From the NCBI GenBank assembly GCA_963825075.1, contig CAWGRX010000014.1, forward strand, positions 241,836 through 305,835: DNA of 64,000 nucleotides, read 5' to 3'. Below, one piece after another: positions 29,246-38,071 of the stretch. The position numbers and the translations under genes were made by a program. Within the stretch, counting starts at the first letter, position 1. Each line of letters begins with the position of its first letter. The notes under the pieces are model-generated. The model searched no databases. It worked only from the letters and a program-made list of their open reading frames with translations, and was not told where the DNA came from. Origin of the DNA: CAWAVN01 sp963825075. GTDB taxonomy: Bacteria > Planctomycetota > Planctomycetia > Planctomycetales > Planctomycetaceae.

Positions 29246-30244
29246 ATGAGAAAACAAACCATCGGCGATGCCGAGCTTATGACCGAATCCACAATTACGT
29301 TTGCTAACCACAATCAAATCCTGGCCTTGTTTGGTGCGCAGGACCGGCATTTGCGGCAGATCCGCGATGCCGTGGGCGTGGAGGTGGTGGTCCGGGGCGA
29401 CGAAATCCAACTCCACGGCGAAGCGGAGGAAATCCGCCAAGGCATGGAGGCGTTTGCGGAGTTGAAATCCGTTTTGGAGCGGAATGGGCACATCAAAGAT
29501 GAGGATGTCAGCCGGGCGATTCGGCAGGTCACCGGAGTCGGGCCGGACGGCCCTTTGAAAGAACACGTCATTGATGTCTTCGAGCGGGCCAAACGGGTCC
29601 ATCCCCGCACGCCGGGCCAGGCCGAGTACGTGCAAACTATCCAGCAAAACGACCTGGTGTTTTGTTTCGGGCCGGCGGGCTGCGGGAAGACGTATCTTGC
29701 CGTGGCGATGGCAATTCATGCCCTCCGCACCGAAATCGTCCGCAAAATCGTCCTGGTCCGCCCGGCGGTCGAAGCCGGCGAACGCCTGGGGTTTTTGCCG
29801 GGCGACATGCTGGCGAAGGTCAACCCGTATTTGCGTCCCTTGCTGGATGCCCTGCACGACATTCTCGACTTTGAGCAAGTCAAACGCTATATGGAAAACG
29901 ATGTGATTGAAATCGTGCCGCTCGCATTTATGCGGGGGCGGACGCTGAACGAAACCTTCATCATTCTGGATGAGGGACAAAACACCACCCTTACCCAGAT
30001 GAAGATGTTCTTGACACGCATGGGAACGGACTCCAAGATTGTGGTCACGGGGGACATTACCCAGTTGGACCTGCCTCATCAAACGCCCAGCGGCATGACG
30101 GACGCCGTCAGACGCCTCCAGGGAATTGATGGGGTGGGCGTGGTCGAACTGACGGGGCGGGACATTGTCCGGCACCGGTTGGTTCGGGAAATCGTCAAAG
30201 CCTATGACGAGGGTTCCCGTCGCGGAAAGCCTCGCAAGAAGTAG
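29246..30244 (+). CDS. phoH: PhoH-family ATPase
   Basis: 332 residues. An N-terminal KH-like/PhoH-N region (NHNQILALFGAQDRHLRQIRDAVGVEVVVRGDEI) precedes the P-loop FGPAGCGKTY (141-150); FIILDEGQNTTLTQMKMFLTRMG is Walker B and VVTGDITQLDLP is a late conserved motif. This is the PhoH/YbeZ type, an RNA-associated ATPase that usually works with the endoribonuclease YbeY. In many bacteria phoH is followed by a 7TM-HD gene and ybeY; here the 7TM-HD gene follows at 30442 but ybeY does not. An alternative start is ATG 29279. Confidence 0.9.
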   Translation: MRKQTIGDAELMTESTITFANHNQILALFGAQDRHLRQIRDAVGVEVVVRGDEIQLHGEAEEIRQGMEAFAELKSVLERNGHIKDEDVSRAIRQVTGVGPDGPLKEHVIDVFERAKRVHPRTPGQAEYVQTIQQNDLVFCFGPAGCGKTYLAVAMAIHALRTEIVRKIVLVRPAVEAGERLGFLPGDMLAKVNPYLRPLLDALHDILDFEQVKRYMENDVIEIVPLAFMRGRTLNETFIILDEGQNTTLTQMKMFLTRMGTDSKIVVTGDITQLDLPHQTPSGMTDAVRRLQGIDGVGVVELTGRDIVRHRLVREIVKAYDEGSRRGKPRKK

Positions 30245-30262
30245 ATTTACAAAGTCACGAAT

Positions 30263-30346
30263 TATCAGCCGGCACGCGCTAGCGTCCGGTTCAGCAAACG
30301 TCATGGAAAATCACGTAAACCGGGGCTAGCGCCCTGCGGCTGATTT
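30263..30346. repeat. Inverted doublet of the TTAGCCGCAGGG repeat
   Basis: A diverged copy (30265-30294) and a standard copy in opposite orientation (30317-30344) face each other across 22 bases, the layout of a REPIN. It lies between phoH and the 7TM-HD gene. Confidence 0.8.
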
Positions 30347-30441
30347 TTGCAGCGTTTCAGTTCAGTGCCATTGGGCGTCAGCCTCCGGGTTGAATTAGTC
30401 ATCGGAAAGGGAGTCCTGGGCCTCAACGTTTGAGGCGGATT

Positions 30442-32775
30442 ATGCCGTTGTTCGCCCCCAAAAAACCGCGAACAGCCCGAGCGGCCACATTGAGGCCGGC
30501 CTCGAAGGCCACGCGCTGGTTTCATCTGACCTTCCGAAACCGCGAGACGCTTTTGCGGCTGGGATTGTGCGCGCTGGCGATTCTGCTCTTGCTCCTCGCG
30601 GTTCAGGCCTGGCAGGCTCCGTTTACCTACCGGTTGGGTGACCGGGCCGACCACGGGATCCTCGCGAAAGTCGATTTCAAACACCCCAATCGCTTCAAGA
30701 CCGAGCAGGCCCGGCTGGAAGCCGAGTCGATGGTCAATCCCATCTTCGTCAACGACCCCAAAGAACTCGATGCACTGGCCCCGCTCCTGCGGAGCAGCTT
30801 GGCCGACATCGCTCAAGCCAATAAGGTCGAGGAACTGCCCAAACAGACCCGCGCCGTGTTTGGGCTGCAAGTCCCGGAAAACCCGCAAACCAGCGATTCC
30901 CCAGAGCCGGACATGCATAGGGAGTTCCCCACGCTCAAAGCGCTCGTCTCCAAAGAAGACGGTGTGGACGGCAACCGCATCGATGTTCTGATCCAAGAGT
31001 TTCAGCAGTTCATTGACCCCCTTCGCAAATACGGGCTGGCGGATCCGGCCGAACTGGTCGAATTGGGCATCAAGCCCGAAACGCGAATCACCATCTTTCG
31101 CAAAGACCATCCCGATTCCTGGAACGTCGCCTATCCGGAGGATGTTTTAATCGGAGAACTGCTCAAAGATACGGGGCAATTGGCCACGCGGTTTCGGGAT
31201 TACCCCGAATTAGGCGGGGCGTTGAAAACGTATCTCAAGCGCTGGCTCCTGATGAAAGCCCCCGTCACGCTGCAATACGATGAAGACCGCACCCGCCTCG
31301 CCCGGCGGATGGCCCGCGAGTCGGCCAAGGAGCAATACGACGAATACCACGTGAACGACACCCTCGTCGCGCCGGGCCAAACTATCGATGACGAACGGCT
31401 CGGCGTCTTGCTCTCCGAATACGACCAAATGCGCAAGCTAGCCACCCCCACCCAGCGAGTTTTGCGATTTGCCACCGTCGCGGTCATGCTCGTCGTGCTG
31501 ATGACATTAAATGGATTTTACATCGTGCGGAACCAGCCCCAAATCGCCTCGGGTGTCCGGCGGTTGAGCGTGTTTCTTGCGGTGATTGTCGCGGCAACGG
31601 CTTTGGGACGTTGGGTGTCCTTCGACCCCTGGCGGGCCGAGATCATCCCGCTCACCGCGGTCGCCATGATCTTCGCCATCGCCTACAACCAGATCGTCGC
31701 CACGCTGATGGCTTTGTCACTCTGCCTTGTGATTACGCTCTCCACGCGGGCCGACTTGGGCCAGTTCGTGGTGTTGATGAGCGTCTCCGCCACGTCGATC
31801 CTCACGCTCACGCAGATCCCCTTGCGCTCGACGATCATCAAGATCGGCTTTTGGGGAGCCCTCGTTTATTTCCTCGTGTCCTACGGCCAGGGGATTATCG
31901 AAAACCAGGCCTACACCAATCCCTGGGGGGATTTGACGCTGCTCATGTCGAGCCTTCGCGGAGCCGGCTGGTGTCTGGTCGCCGGGTATCTGGTCGCGGG
32001 CAGTTTGCCGTTTATCGAATCCACCTTCGGCGTGGTGACCGACATCAGTTTGCTCGAAATGAGCGACGTTTCGCATCCGCTCTTACAAGAATTGGTCCGC
32101 CGGGCGCCGGGGACTTACAACCACTCGATGACTGTCGCCTCCATCGGCGAGGCGGCGGCGGACGCCATCGGTGCCAACGGCCTGTTGGTCCGCGTGGGGG
32201 CGTACTTCCACGACATCGGCAAGATGCTCAAGCCGCAGTATTTCATCGAGAACATCAAAAAAGGCGATGAGAGCCGGCACGAACATCTCGCCCCCGCGAT
32301 GAGCACGCTGATCATCATCGGCCACGTGAAGGACGGCGTCGATCTGGCTCGGCAGCACAACCTGCCCCGGCAGATTATCGACTTCATCGAGCAGCACCAC
32401 GGCACCACACTGGTCGAGTATTTCTATAACGCCGCCACCCGCCAGGCCGACAGCCAGCCCGACCACCGCACCGATGCGGACGAGTCCCTGTTCCGCTATC
32501 CCGGCCCCAAGCCCCAAACCCGCGAAGCCGGCGTCTTGATGCTCGCCGACACGGTCGAAAGCGCCAGCCGGACGCTCAGCGAACCCACCCCCGCGAGCAT
32601 TGAAAACCTCGTCCACAAGATCACACTGAAAAAACTCCTCGACGGCCAATTCGACGAGTGCTCTCTCAAGCTCAGCGAAATTCACACCGTGGAGGAGTCC
32701 CTCATCAAATCCCTGATCGGCATCTACCACGGCCGCATCAAATACCCCGAACAACAACGCGTCGCCTCTGCGTAG
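30442..32775 (+). CDS. 7TM-HD (PgpH-type) HDIG phosphohydrolase
   Basis: 777 residues from ATG 30442, preceded by GAGGCGG. Order: a membrane segment (LLRLGLCALAILLLLLAVQAW), a large extracytoplasmic 7TMR-HDED domain (about 55-340), seven membrane segments (about 350-560), then the HD domain with YNHSMTVASIGEAAADAIGANGLLVRVGAYFHDIGKMLKPQYFIEN and EQHHGTTLVEYFYNAA. PgpH-type enzymes hydrolyse cyclic di-AMP in Firmicutes; the activity here is not established. Position after phoH matches the common bacterial gene pair. Confidence 0.9.
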   Translation: MPLFAPKKPRTARAATLRPASKATRWFHLTFRNRETLLRLGLCALAILLLLLAVQAWQAPFTYRLGDRADHGILAKVDFKHPNRFKTEQARLEAESMVNPIFVNDPKELDALAPLLRSSLADIAQANKVEELPKQTRAVFGLQVPENPQTSDSPEPDMHREFPTLKALVSKEDGVDGNRIDVLIQEFQQFIDPLRKYGLADPAELVELGIKPETRITIFRKDHPDSWNVAYPEDVLIGELLKDTGQLATRFRDYPELGGALKTYLKRWLLMKAPVTLQYDEDRTRLARRMARESAKEQYDEYHVNDTLVAPGQTIDDERLGVLLSEYDQMRKLATPTQRVLRFATVAVMLVVLMTLNGFYIVRNQPQIASGVRRLSVFLAVIVAATALGRWVSFDPWRAEIIPLTAVAMIFAIAYNQIVATLMALSLCLVITLSTRADLGQFVVLMSVSATSILTLTQIPLRSTIIKIGFWGALVYFLVSYGQGIIENQAYTNPWGDLTLLMSSLRGAGWCLVAGYLVAGSLPFIESTFGVVTDISLLEMSDVSHPLLQELVRRAPGTYNHSMTVASIGEAAADAIGANGLLVRVGAYFHDIGKMLKPQYFIENIKKGDESRHEHLAPAMSTLIIIGHVKDGVDLARQHNLPRQIIDFIEQHHGTTLVEYFYNAATRQADSQPDHRTDADESLFRYPGPKPQTREAGVLMLADTVESASRTLSEPTPASIENLVHKITLKKLLDGQFDECSLKLSEIHTVEESLIKSLIGIYHGRIKYPEQQRVASA

Positions 32776-33096
32776 AGTCGGTGCCAGCCCATTAGCCGCA
32801 GGGCGCTAGCCCCGGTTAGAAATCGCTGGGGTCGCACTGCCGGCTTGCCCAGCGGGGTTTGGGAAGACCCTTTCGATTCCAGTTGCTCGCGGGATGGAAT
32901 GCTGAAAACACACCGACCGTAGCGGTGGCTTCCAGCCGCCGACTGGAACCTGGGAAAATCGGCGTTGCGCGGCAGTCCGCTTTGCGGTTGAGTCTCGGAG
33001 AGTGTGTCGTGATGGATCTGTTCAACGCCTATTCGAACGACGCATCTAAGATCTTCGGAAAGTTGAAAAGGGTTTGATTTTCGAAAGGGCGAAACA
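32776..33096. repeat. Repeat-bearing intergenic stretch
   Basis: Contains a TTAGCCGCAGGG copy at 32791-32818 and, at 32891-32947, a 57-bp segment (GGGATGGAATGCTGAAAA...then CGTAGCGGTGGC...) nearly repeated at 34094-34150. No gene is supported. Confidence 0.75.
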
Positions 33097-33667
33097 ATGA
33101 AGGCACAACGGCTATTTCAAGGCGGCTGGCGGTATGATGAAGCACTGAAATACAGGCTCATCATTCTGACGCTGTTATCGATGATCGCGGTCGGATGTCA
33201 GAAAAGGGACTATACAAGCATGATTCGACTGACGGAATCGGCACCAAAGGATGTGGCCCTCGTTCGCGAGTTCGCGGAAATGTTTCCTGACTCCATTCAT
33301 TCCGTCAGTTACTATACCGGCCAGTACGGCGACCCAACCTGGAACTCCGTGGCACCGCTTGACAAAAGGTATACACTGACAATGCAAATGAAGATTACGA
33401 TCTCGAGAGACGGGACTCGAGTTCTTGATCACGAGGAACCACATTTTTATCTCGTGGAAATTCGCGACATAAGAGCAGGGGATGGCGCGAAGATGGTGGC
33501 TCGACGAAAAAGATATTGCGGATTTTGGAATTGACAAATGGAACACTCTGATTAAGCACAAGGGCGATTTCGAGAAAATCGGCATCCGGCTGAAGCAGGA
33601 CTCTCCCGTTGATGGATTTGACCAGTATTGGCAGAGCGAACTTTCAAGGTTTAATGTCGACTCGTAA
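33097..33667 (+). CDS. Small putative lipoprotein, one frameshift
   Basis: The leader ALKYRLIILTLLSMIAVGCQKRD carries a lipobox (AVGC), so a lipid-anchored envelope protein is likely. The mature part has REFAEMFPDSIHSVSYYTGQYG and RYTLTMQMKITISRDG, mixed alpha/beta. The frame breaks at the GGGG tract at about 33480; removing one G continues MARRWWLDEKDIADFGIDKWNTLIKHKGDFEKIG to a stop at 33667, giving about 190 residues. Family unknown. AT content is higher than in its neighbours and repeats flank it on both sides, which hints at foreign or accessory DNA. Confidence 0.55.
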
Positions 33668-33759
33668 CTTAGATGCCTGCGCGGCCCCGCGGCACCTTCT
33701 TTACCATTAGACGAGTAGGGCAGGCTCCTGCCTGCCTTCCTTTTGAACTCAGCAGTTGT

Positions 33760-33824
33760 AGGGTCCGCTGTGCGGACCGAATCGACTCTTCGGACATTAC
33801 AAAATGGTCCGCACAGCGGACCCT
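33760..33824. repeat. Perfect inverted-repeat doublet (AGGGTCCGCTGTGCGGACC)
   Basis: 19-bp arms at 33760-33778 and 33806-33824 are exact reverse complements, and each arm is itself internally palindromic (GGTCCGC/GCGGACC). It is intergenic and REPIN-like. The stretch 33668-34226 contains no supported gene; it holds this element, a TTAGCCGCAGGG copy and the element at 34122. Confidence 0.8.
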
Positions 33825-33920
33825 GCGCTGCTCGGAGTTCTTTCAGCAGTCACGCGATGCTCTGCTGTAATCGACAGATAACGAATCGCTCAACCGGCCC
33901 CTACGCTGCTGCTTCTTCAC

Positions 33921-33950
33921 CATTAGCCGCAGGGCGCTAGCCCCGGTTTC
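33921..33950. repeat. TTAGCCGCAGGG repeat, standard copy
   Basis: Identical core to 32791-32818, same orientation, 1.1 kb away, so the lipoprotein gene is bracketed by direct copies. Confidence 0.85.
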
Positions 33951-34093
33951 CGGCGAGTCTTGCATTTGGAGGAATCACAACCGCCGTACCGATTGCGGAA
34001 TTTCATTGCCGGTTTCGTGTCTCGGTCGGAGAATCCGATTCAAACTCGCAAAGATTGCCGATTTGCGAAGCCCGGTGACGTGCGAAATCCCGT

Positions 34094-34196
34094 GGGGATG
34101 CTATGCTGAAAACATACGGAGCGTAGCGGTGGCTTCCAGCCGCCGACTGAAGAGCACGAATCCTGTTACTTTCGGCGGCTGGAAGCCACCGCTACG
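34094..34196. repeat. Inverted-repeat element with 25-bp perfect arms
   Basis: Arms at 34122-34146 and 34172-34196 (CGTAGCGGTGGCTTCC...) are exact reverse complements. The left half with its leader from 34094 repeats 32891-32947 with few changes. It ends 30 bases before the DapA/NanA-type start and may carry or disturb its promoter. Confidence 0.85.
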
Positions 34197-34226
34197 AAAT
34201 CTCCCCTCACGATCCCCAGAACCGTT

Positions 34227-35243
34227 ATGAACCGACTTGAAGGCATCTTCACGCCGAACCTTGTTCCCTACGACAACCAAGGCAACATTCACGAAGCCGA
34301 GCTGAGGCGGTATGTGGACTGGCTGATCGAGCGGGGCGTGCACGGGCTTTATCCGAACGGCTCGACAGGCGAGTTCACGCGGTTCACGCCGGAAGAACGC
34401 CGGCGGATCGTGGCGATCATCGCGGACCAGGCGGCCGGCCGGGTGCCGATTCTCGCCGGGGCCGCCGAAGCCAACATCAAAGAGACCCTTTCCGCCTGCG
34501 AGTATTACGCCGAGGTCGGCGTGCGGGCCGTCGCGATTGTCGCTCCGTTTTATTACAAGCTCAGCCCGGCTTCGGTGTATGCCTACTTCAAGGAAATCGG
34601 CGATCACACGCCGGTGGATGTCACGCTCTACAACATCCCCATGTTCGCCAGCCCCATCGATGTCCCCACGGTCCAGCGGCTGTCCGAGGAATGCCCGCGG
34701 ATCGTGGCGATCAAAGATTCCTCGGGCGACTTGCCGCACATGATCCGCATGATCCAGGCCGTCCGCCCGAACCGCCCGGACTTCTCGTTCCTCACCGGTT
34801 GGGACGCGGCCCTGATGCCGATGATGCTCATTGGTTGCGATGGCGGCACGAACGCCAGCTCCGGCGTCGTCCCGGAACTCACGCGAAAACTCTACGACTC
34901 GACCAAATCGCTCCGGCTCGACGAGGCCCGCAAAATCCAATACGACCTCGTGAACCTGTTCGACACGATGATCTACTCCGCCGAGTTCCCTGAAGGCTTC
35001 CGGGCGGCGGTGGAGCTGCGCGGCTTCCGCATGGGCCGGGGCCGGCAACCGCTCTCGGCGGAGCAGCAGACCGACCTGAGTACGCTCAGCCGGACACTGC
35101 AATGTCTGCTCTCCGAGCATGGCTTTACCGATCAACCCGTCGGCGGCTGCCCGGTGTCCACAGCGGAACCTCTGCATCCCGCCGATGTCAGCCACATCGT
35201 CCAAAACGTCGTAGCCGAGCTAAAACGCCGCGGCCTGGCGTGA
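34227..35243 (+). CDS. DapA/NanA-family (class I aldolase) lyase
   Basis: 338 residues. LEGIFTPNLVPYDNQG opens the TIM barrel; GLYPNGSTGEF is the substrate carboxylate-binding GSTGE-type motif; Tyr135 in LYNIP and Lys163 in VAIKDSSGD are the catalytic Tyr and Schiff-base Lys. The family includes dihydrodipicolinate synthase, N-acetylneuraminate lyase and 2-keto-3-deoxy-sugar aldolases; sequence alone does not choose. It lacks lysine-pathway neighbours, and a sialidase-like gene elsewhere in the window makes a sugar-acid role plausible. The C-terminus is about 30 residues longer than usual (VGGCPVSTAEPLHPADVSHIV). Confidence 0.85.
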   Translation: MNRLEGIFTPNLVPYDNQGNIHEAELRRYVDWLIERGVHGLYPNGSTGEFTRFTPEERRRIVAIIADQAAGRVPILAGAAEANIKETLSACEYYAEVGVRAVAIVAPFYYKLSPASVYAYFKEIGDHTPVDVTLYNIPMFASPIDVPTVQRLSEECPRIVAIKDSSGDLPHMIRMIQAVRPNRPDFSFLTGWDAALMPMMLIGCDGGTNASSGVVPELTRKLYDSTKSLRLDEARKIQYDLVNLFDTMIYSAEFPEGFRAAVELRGFRMGRGRQPLSAEQQTDLSTLSRTLQCLLSEHGFTDQPVGGCPVSTAEPLHPADVSHIVQNVVAELKRRGLA

Positions 35244-35499
35244 ATCAGCGGTCGGACGGCGGAGATCGGAGACAAGGCGCACGAGTCCCCATTGATCTCA
35301 GTGATCGCTCGTTCAGGATCCGCGAGCATTTCTGTTCTCGTTTTTTTTGCATTAAATATATCGACTTTTCGTGACATTACGTTACAATGGACCATAACAC
35401 ATGCCGCGGGATTTGCTTTGCTTCGAGAGGTTGGAGAAAGCAACCATTTGGAATGGCCCCGCCGTCTGCGGAATACATGAGTTTGGATCGGAGGAGATT

Positions 35500-36027
35500 A
35501 TGGTGAAGAAAATTCTTTGGGGCGGTGTGTTGGCTGCTTTGGTATCGGCAAGCCTCTTGTCGGGGCGGTTGTTTTCCCAACCGGGACCGCCGGCGGGGCG
35601 GGGTTTCGGACGCGGGCGGGACGCCGGTCATCGGGCGGACATGGTGCTATTTCATTTCCTGCTCGACAACCGCCGCCAAATCACGCGCAAAGTGACGAAG
35701 CTGCCCAACGGCGTCGAAACACTAACAGAATCCGCCGTCCCGGCCATCGCTCAGAAGATCCAGGCCCACGTGGCATCGATGTATAAGCGATTGGAACACG
35801 GCCGGCCGATTCACGCCCGCGATCCGCTGTTCGCGGAAATATTCCGCAACAAGGACAAGATCAAAATGAAGCTTGAAAAAACCAAGGCGGGCGTCAAGGT
35901 TGCGGAGACCTCCGATGACGCGTATGTGGTCCGGTTGATCCAAGCCCATGCCGAGGTCGTCAATCAGTTCCTTAAGAACGGCCGCCTGGAAATGCGAAAG
36001 AACCACGCTGTGCCCGCGAAGCCATAG
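35500..36027 (+). CDS. Secreted small protein, unknown
   Basis: 175 residues from ATG 35500, seven bases after GGAGGAG; earlier in-frame codons lack a site. A signal peptide (KKILWGGVLAALVSASLLSGRLFS) precedes a Gly/Arg-rich segment (PAGRGFGRGRDAGH). The rest is helical (MVLFHFLLDNRRQITRKVTKLPNGVETLTES; IAQKIQAHVASMYKRLEHGRPIHARDPLFAEIF) and ends basic. Several His are present but no CxxCH haem motif. I do not recognise it. It converges with the deaminase gene, 12 bp between stops. Confidence 0.65.
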   Translation: MVKKILWGGVLAALVSASLLSGRLFSQPGPPAGRGFGRGRDAGHRADMVLFHFLLDNRRQITRKVTKLPNGVETLTESAVPAIAQKIQAHVASMYKRLEHGRPIHARDPLFAEIFRNKDKIKMKLEKTKAGVKVAETSDDAYVVRLIQAHAEVVNQFLKNGRLEMRKNHAVPAKP

Positions 36028-36039
36028 GCGCGCATCGAA

Positions 36040-36492
36040 TCACTCGCCGATGTCTTCGTTCCAGAGGCCCGGTTGGGTTTTGATGAACTCCTCCATCAGC
36101 GCGAGGCAATCCGCATCGTCGAGAATCTCCAACTCCACGCCCCGAGAGCGGAGATAATCTTCCGGCCCCTGAAAGGTGCGGTTTTCTCCGATCACGATTT
36201 TCGGAATGCCATAAAGCAGCGACATCCCCGAACACATGTCGCAAGGCGACAGCGTCGAATACAGCACAGAGCGGCGGTAATCGCTCGCTTTCAATCGGCC
36301 CGCATTTTCGACGGCGTCCATCTCCGCGTGCAGAATCGCACTTCCCTGCTGCACCCGCCGATTGTGCCCCCGCCCCACAATCTCCCCGTCGATCACCAGA
36401 ACCGAACCGATGGGAATCCCACCCTCGGCGAGTCCCTGCCGGGCTTCCTCCAAGGCGGCTTGAAAGAATGGATCCGTGCTGGAAGAGGTCAT
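36040..36492 (-). CDS. Cytosine/nucleoside deaminase, yeast FCY1-like
   Basis: 150 residues of the zinc cytidine-deaminase fold: ILHAEMDAVE gives His55 and the proton-shuttle Glu57, and SPCDMCSG gives Cys84 and Cys87. The sequence follows the Saccharomyces cytosine deaminase pattern closely from recall: GGVPIG-like GGIPIGSVL, GRGHNRR, GSAILH, GRL, LYSTLSPCDMC, YGIPKIVIGEN, and the same C-terminal WxEDIGE. It probably converts cytosine to uracil (pyrimidine salvage). Its start overlaps the upstream sulfatase stop by 4 bp, so the two are co-translated, which is an unexpected pairing. Confidence 0.85.
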   Translation of the reverse strand: MTSSSTDPFFQAALEEARQGLAEGGIPIGSVLVIDGEIVGRGHNRRVQQGSAILHAEMDAVENAGRLKASDYRRSVLYSTLSPCDMCSGMSLLYGIPKIVIGENRTFQGPEDYLRSRGVELEILDDADCLALMEEFIKTQPGLWNEDIGE

Positions 36493-37922
36493 GGCGTGGC
36501 TTCCTTCTCAAGAGCCGATTGGGACCTCTGCATCTCGGCTTCCCAGTCGGCGAGTTTTTGTTTTAAGGCTCGCGCCACGTCGGGCTGGGTTTGGATAAGG
36601 TTCTGTTTCTCGCCGGGGTCCTTGGCCAGATCGAACAAATACTCGTCGAGTTGATCGCCGTCTTTTCGCGAGAGGTATTTGTCGGTCTTGTTGCGGACCG
36701 CTTTCCAGGTGCGGTCGGCCCGCCTCGCCCGCCAGAACAGCGTGCGCGGCTGGGGCTTTTCGCTGGCGGCGATCTGGCCCAGAACGTCCACCCCGTCCAG
36801 CGGCCGATCGGGACGAGGTTTGCAGCCCGCGGCGGCGAGGATCGACGCTGTCAAATCAAACGTCATCGCCAGGCGATCGTCCACAACTCCGGCCGGGAGC
36901 TTGCCGGGCCAACGGGCGATGCAGGCGACGTGGATTCCGCCTTCAAACAGTTCCGACGCATAACCCCGGAAAGGAGCATTGCTGGCCGCGATCGGATAGG
37001 CCCCGTTGTCGCTGCAAAAGATGACCAGCGCATTCTCGGCCCGGCCCGTCGATTCGAGAGTATCGAGAATCTTGCCCACGCTTTGATCCAGCCGTTCGAT
37101 GATCGCCCGCAGCGTTTTGCGGTCGCCCTTTTGCCAATCTTTGGAATCCCATTTGTGGGAAACCTTGGGCTTTTCGGGTTTGTGGTCGGGATGCTGAAAC
37201 GGCGCACTCGGAGCCGAGTACGGCAAGTACAAAAACAGCGGCTCATCCGCCGGTTGCTTCTTGAGGAAATCGACCGCTCCCTCCGTAATCAAATCGGTGA
37301 AGTAGCGGTCCCGGCGGACCGGCTCGAGGTTCTCATACAGCACCCGCTCGCCGGTGGGTTCGTTGTGATAGAAATAGTCCATCGTCCCGCCCAGCGCAGC
37401 CAGGAAATAATCGAACCCCTGATGCGGCGGTAGAAAATTCTTCTCGTACCCCAAATGCCATTTGCCCAACCCGACGGTGTGATAGCCCGCCTGCCTGAGC
37501 AGCGGCGCGAGGATCGATTCTTTCGGCGGGAGACCAAGCTGATGCTTCTCCGCGAGGGCGATCGCATCGTCATATCGCCCGACGTTCCCGGTCCCGAGCG
37601 CACACTCCAAGCCCACCAGCCGCTGCTGATACCGCCCGGTTAAGAGGGCGGTCCGCGTCGGGGAGCACTCCGGCCCATTGGAATAAAAGTTCGTCAGCCG
37701 CACCCCCGCCGCAGCCAACCCATCAATGCGGGGCGTTTTGATGTCCTGGCACCCATAGCACGAGAGATCCCCATGCCCCAGATTGTCCGCAACAATCAAT
37801 ACCACATCCGGCTTCCGCCCCGGCTCTGCTCCATCGCAAGCAGTCAGCCCAAAAGCAAAACCGCCCGCCCAAAGCCAAACCGCCGGAAGAAACAACCGCT
37901 TTCCAAAACCAAAAATCACCAT
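36489..37922 (-). CDS. Lipoprotein sulfatase (arylsulfatase A-like)
   Basis: 477 residues. The leader FLPAVWLWAGGFAFGLTAC ends in a lipobox (LTAC, Cys29), so it is probably membrane-anchored. The formylglycine motif CSPTR starts at Cys86; DVVLIVADNLGHGDLSCYG supplies metal ligands; GLGKWHLG and FCSDNGA are standard later motifs. C-terminal LFDLAKDPGEKQNL is the usual sulfatase end. It belongs to the large sulfatase set typical of planctomycetes. The gene leads a two-gene operon with the FCY1-like deaminase through a 4-bp overlap. Confidence 0.9.
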   Translation of the reverse strand: MVIFGFGKRLFLPAVWLWAGGFAFGLTACDGAEPGRKPDVVLIVADNLGHGDLSCYGCQDIKTPRIDGLAAAGVRLTNFYSNGPECSPTRTALLTGRYQQRLVGLECALGTGNVGRYDDAIALAEKHQLGLPPKESILAPLLRQAGYHTVGLGKWHLGYEKNFLPPHQGFDYFLAALGGTMDYFYHNEPTGERVLYENLEPVRRDRYFTDLITEGAVDFLKKQPADEPLFLYLPYSAPSAPFQHPDHKPEKPKVSHKWDSKDWQKGDRKTLRAIIERLDQSVGKILDTLESTGRAENALVIFCSDNGAYPIAASNAPFRGYASELFEGGIHVACIARWPGKLPAGVVDDRLAMTFDLTASILAAAGCKPRPDRPLDGVDVLGQIAASEKPQPRTLFWRARRADRTWKAVRNKTDKYLSRKDGDQLDEYLFDLAKDPGEKQNLIQTQPDVARALKQKLADWEAEMQRSQSALEKEATP

Positions 37923-38071
37923 TCACCCCGCGCATCAAATCATTCGTTTCAGGACTTTCTCGGCCTCGTACACATCATTCCCATTGTGCCGCGCAACACC
38001 GCCAAATGCCAGACTTCCACAAATCCCTACGATAAGGCACCGTTGGAGGTAACCGACTCGCTTCAAGGGTT

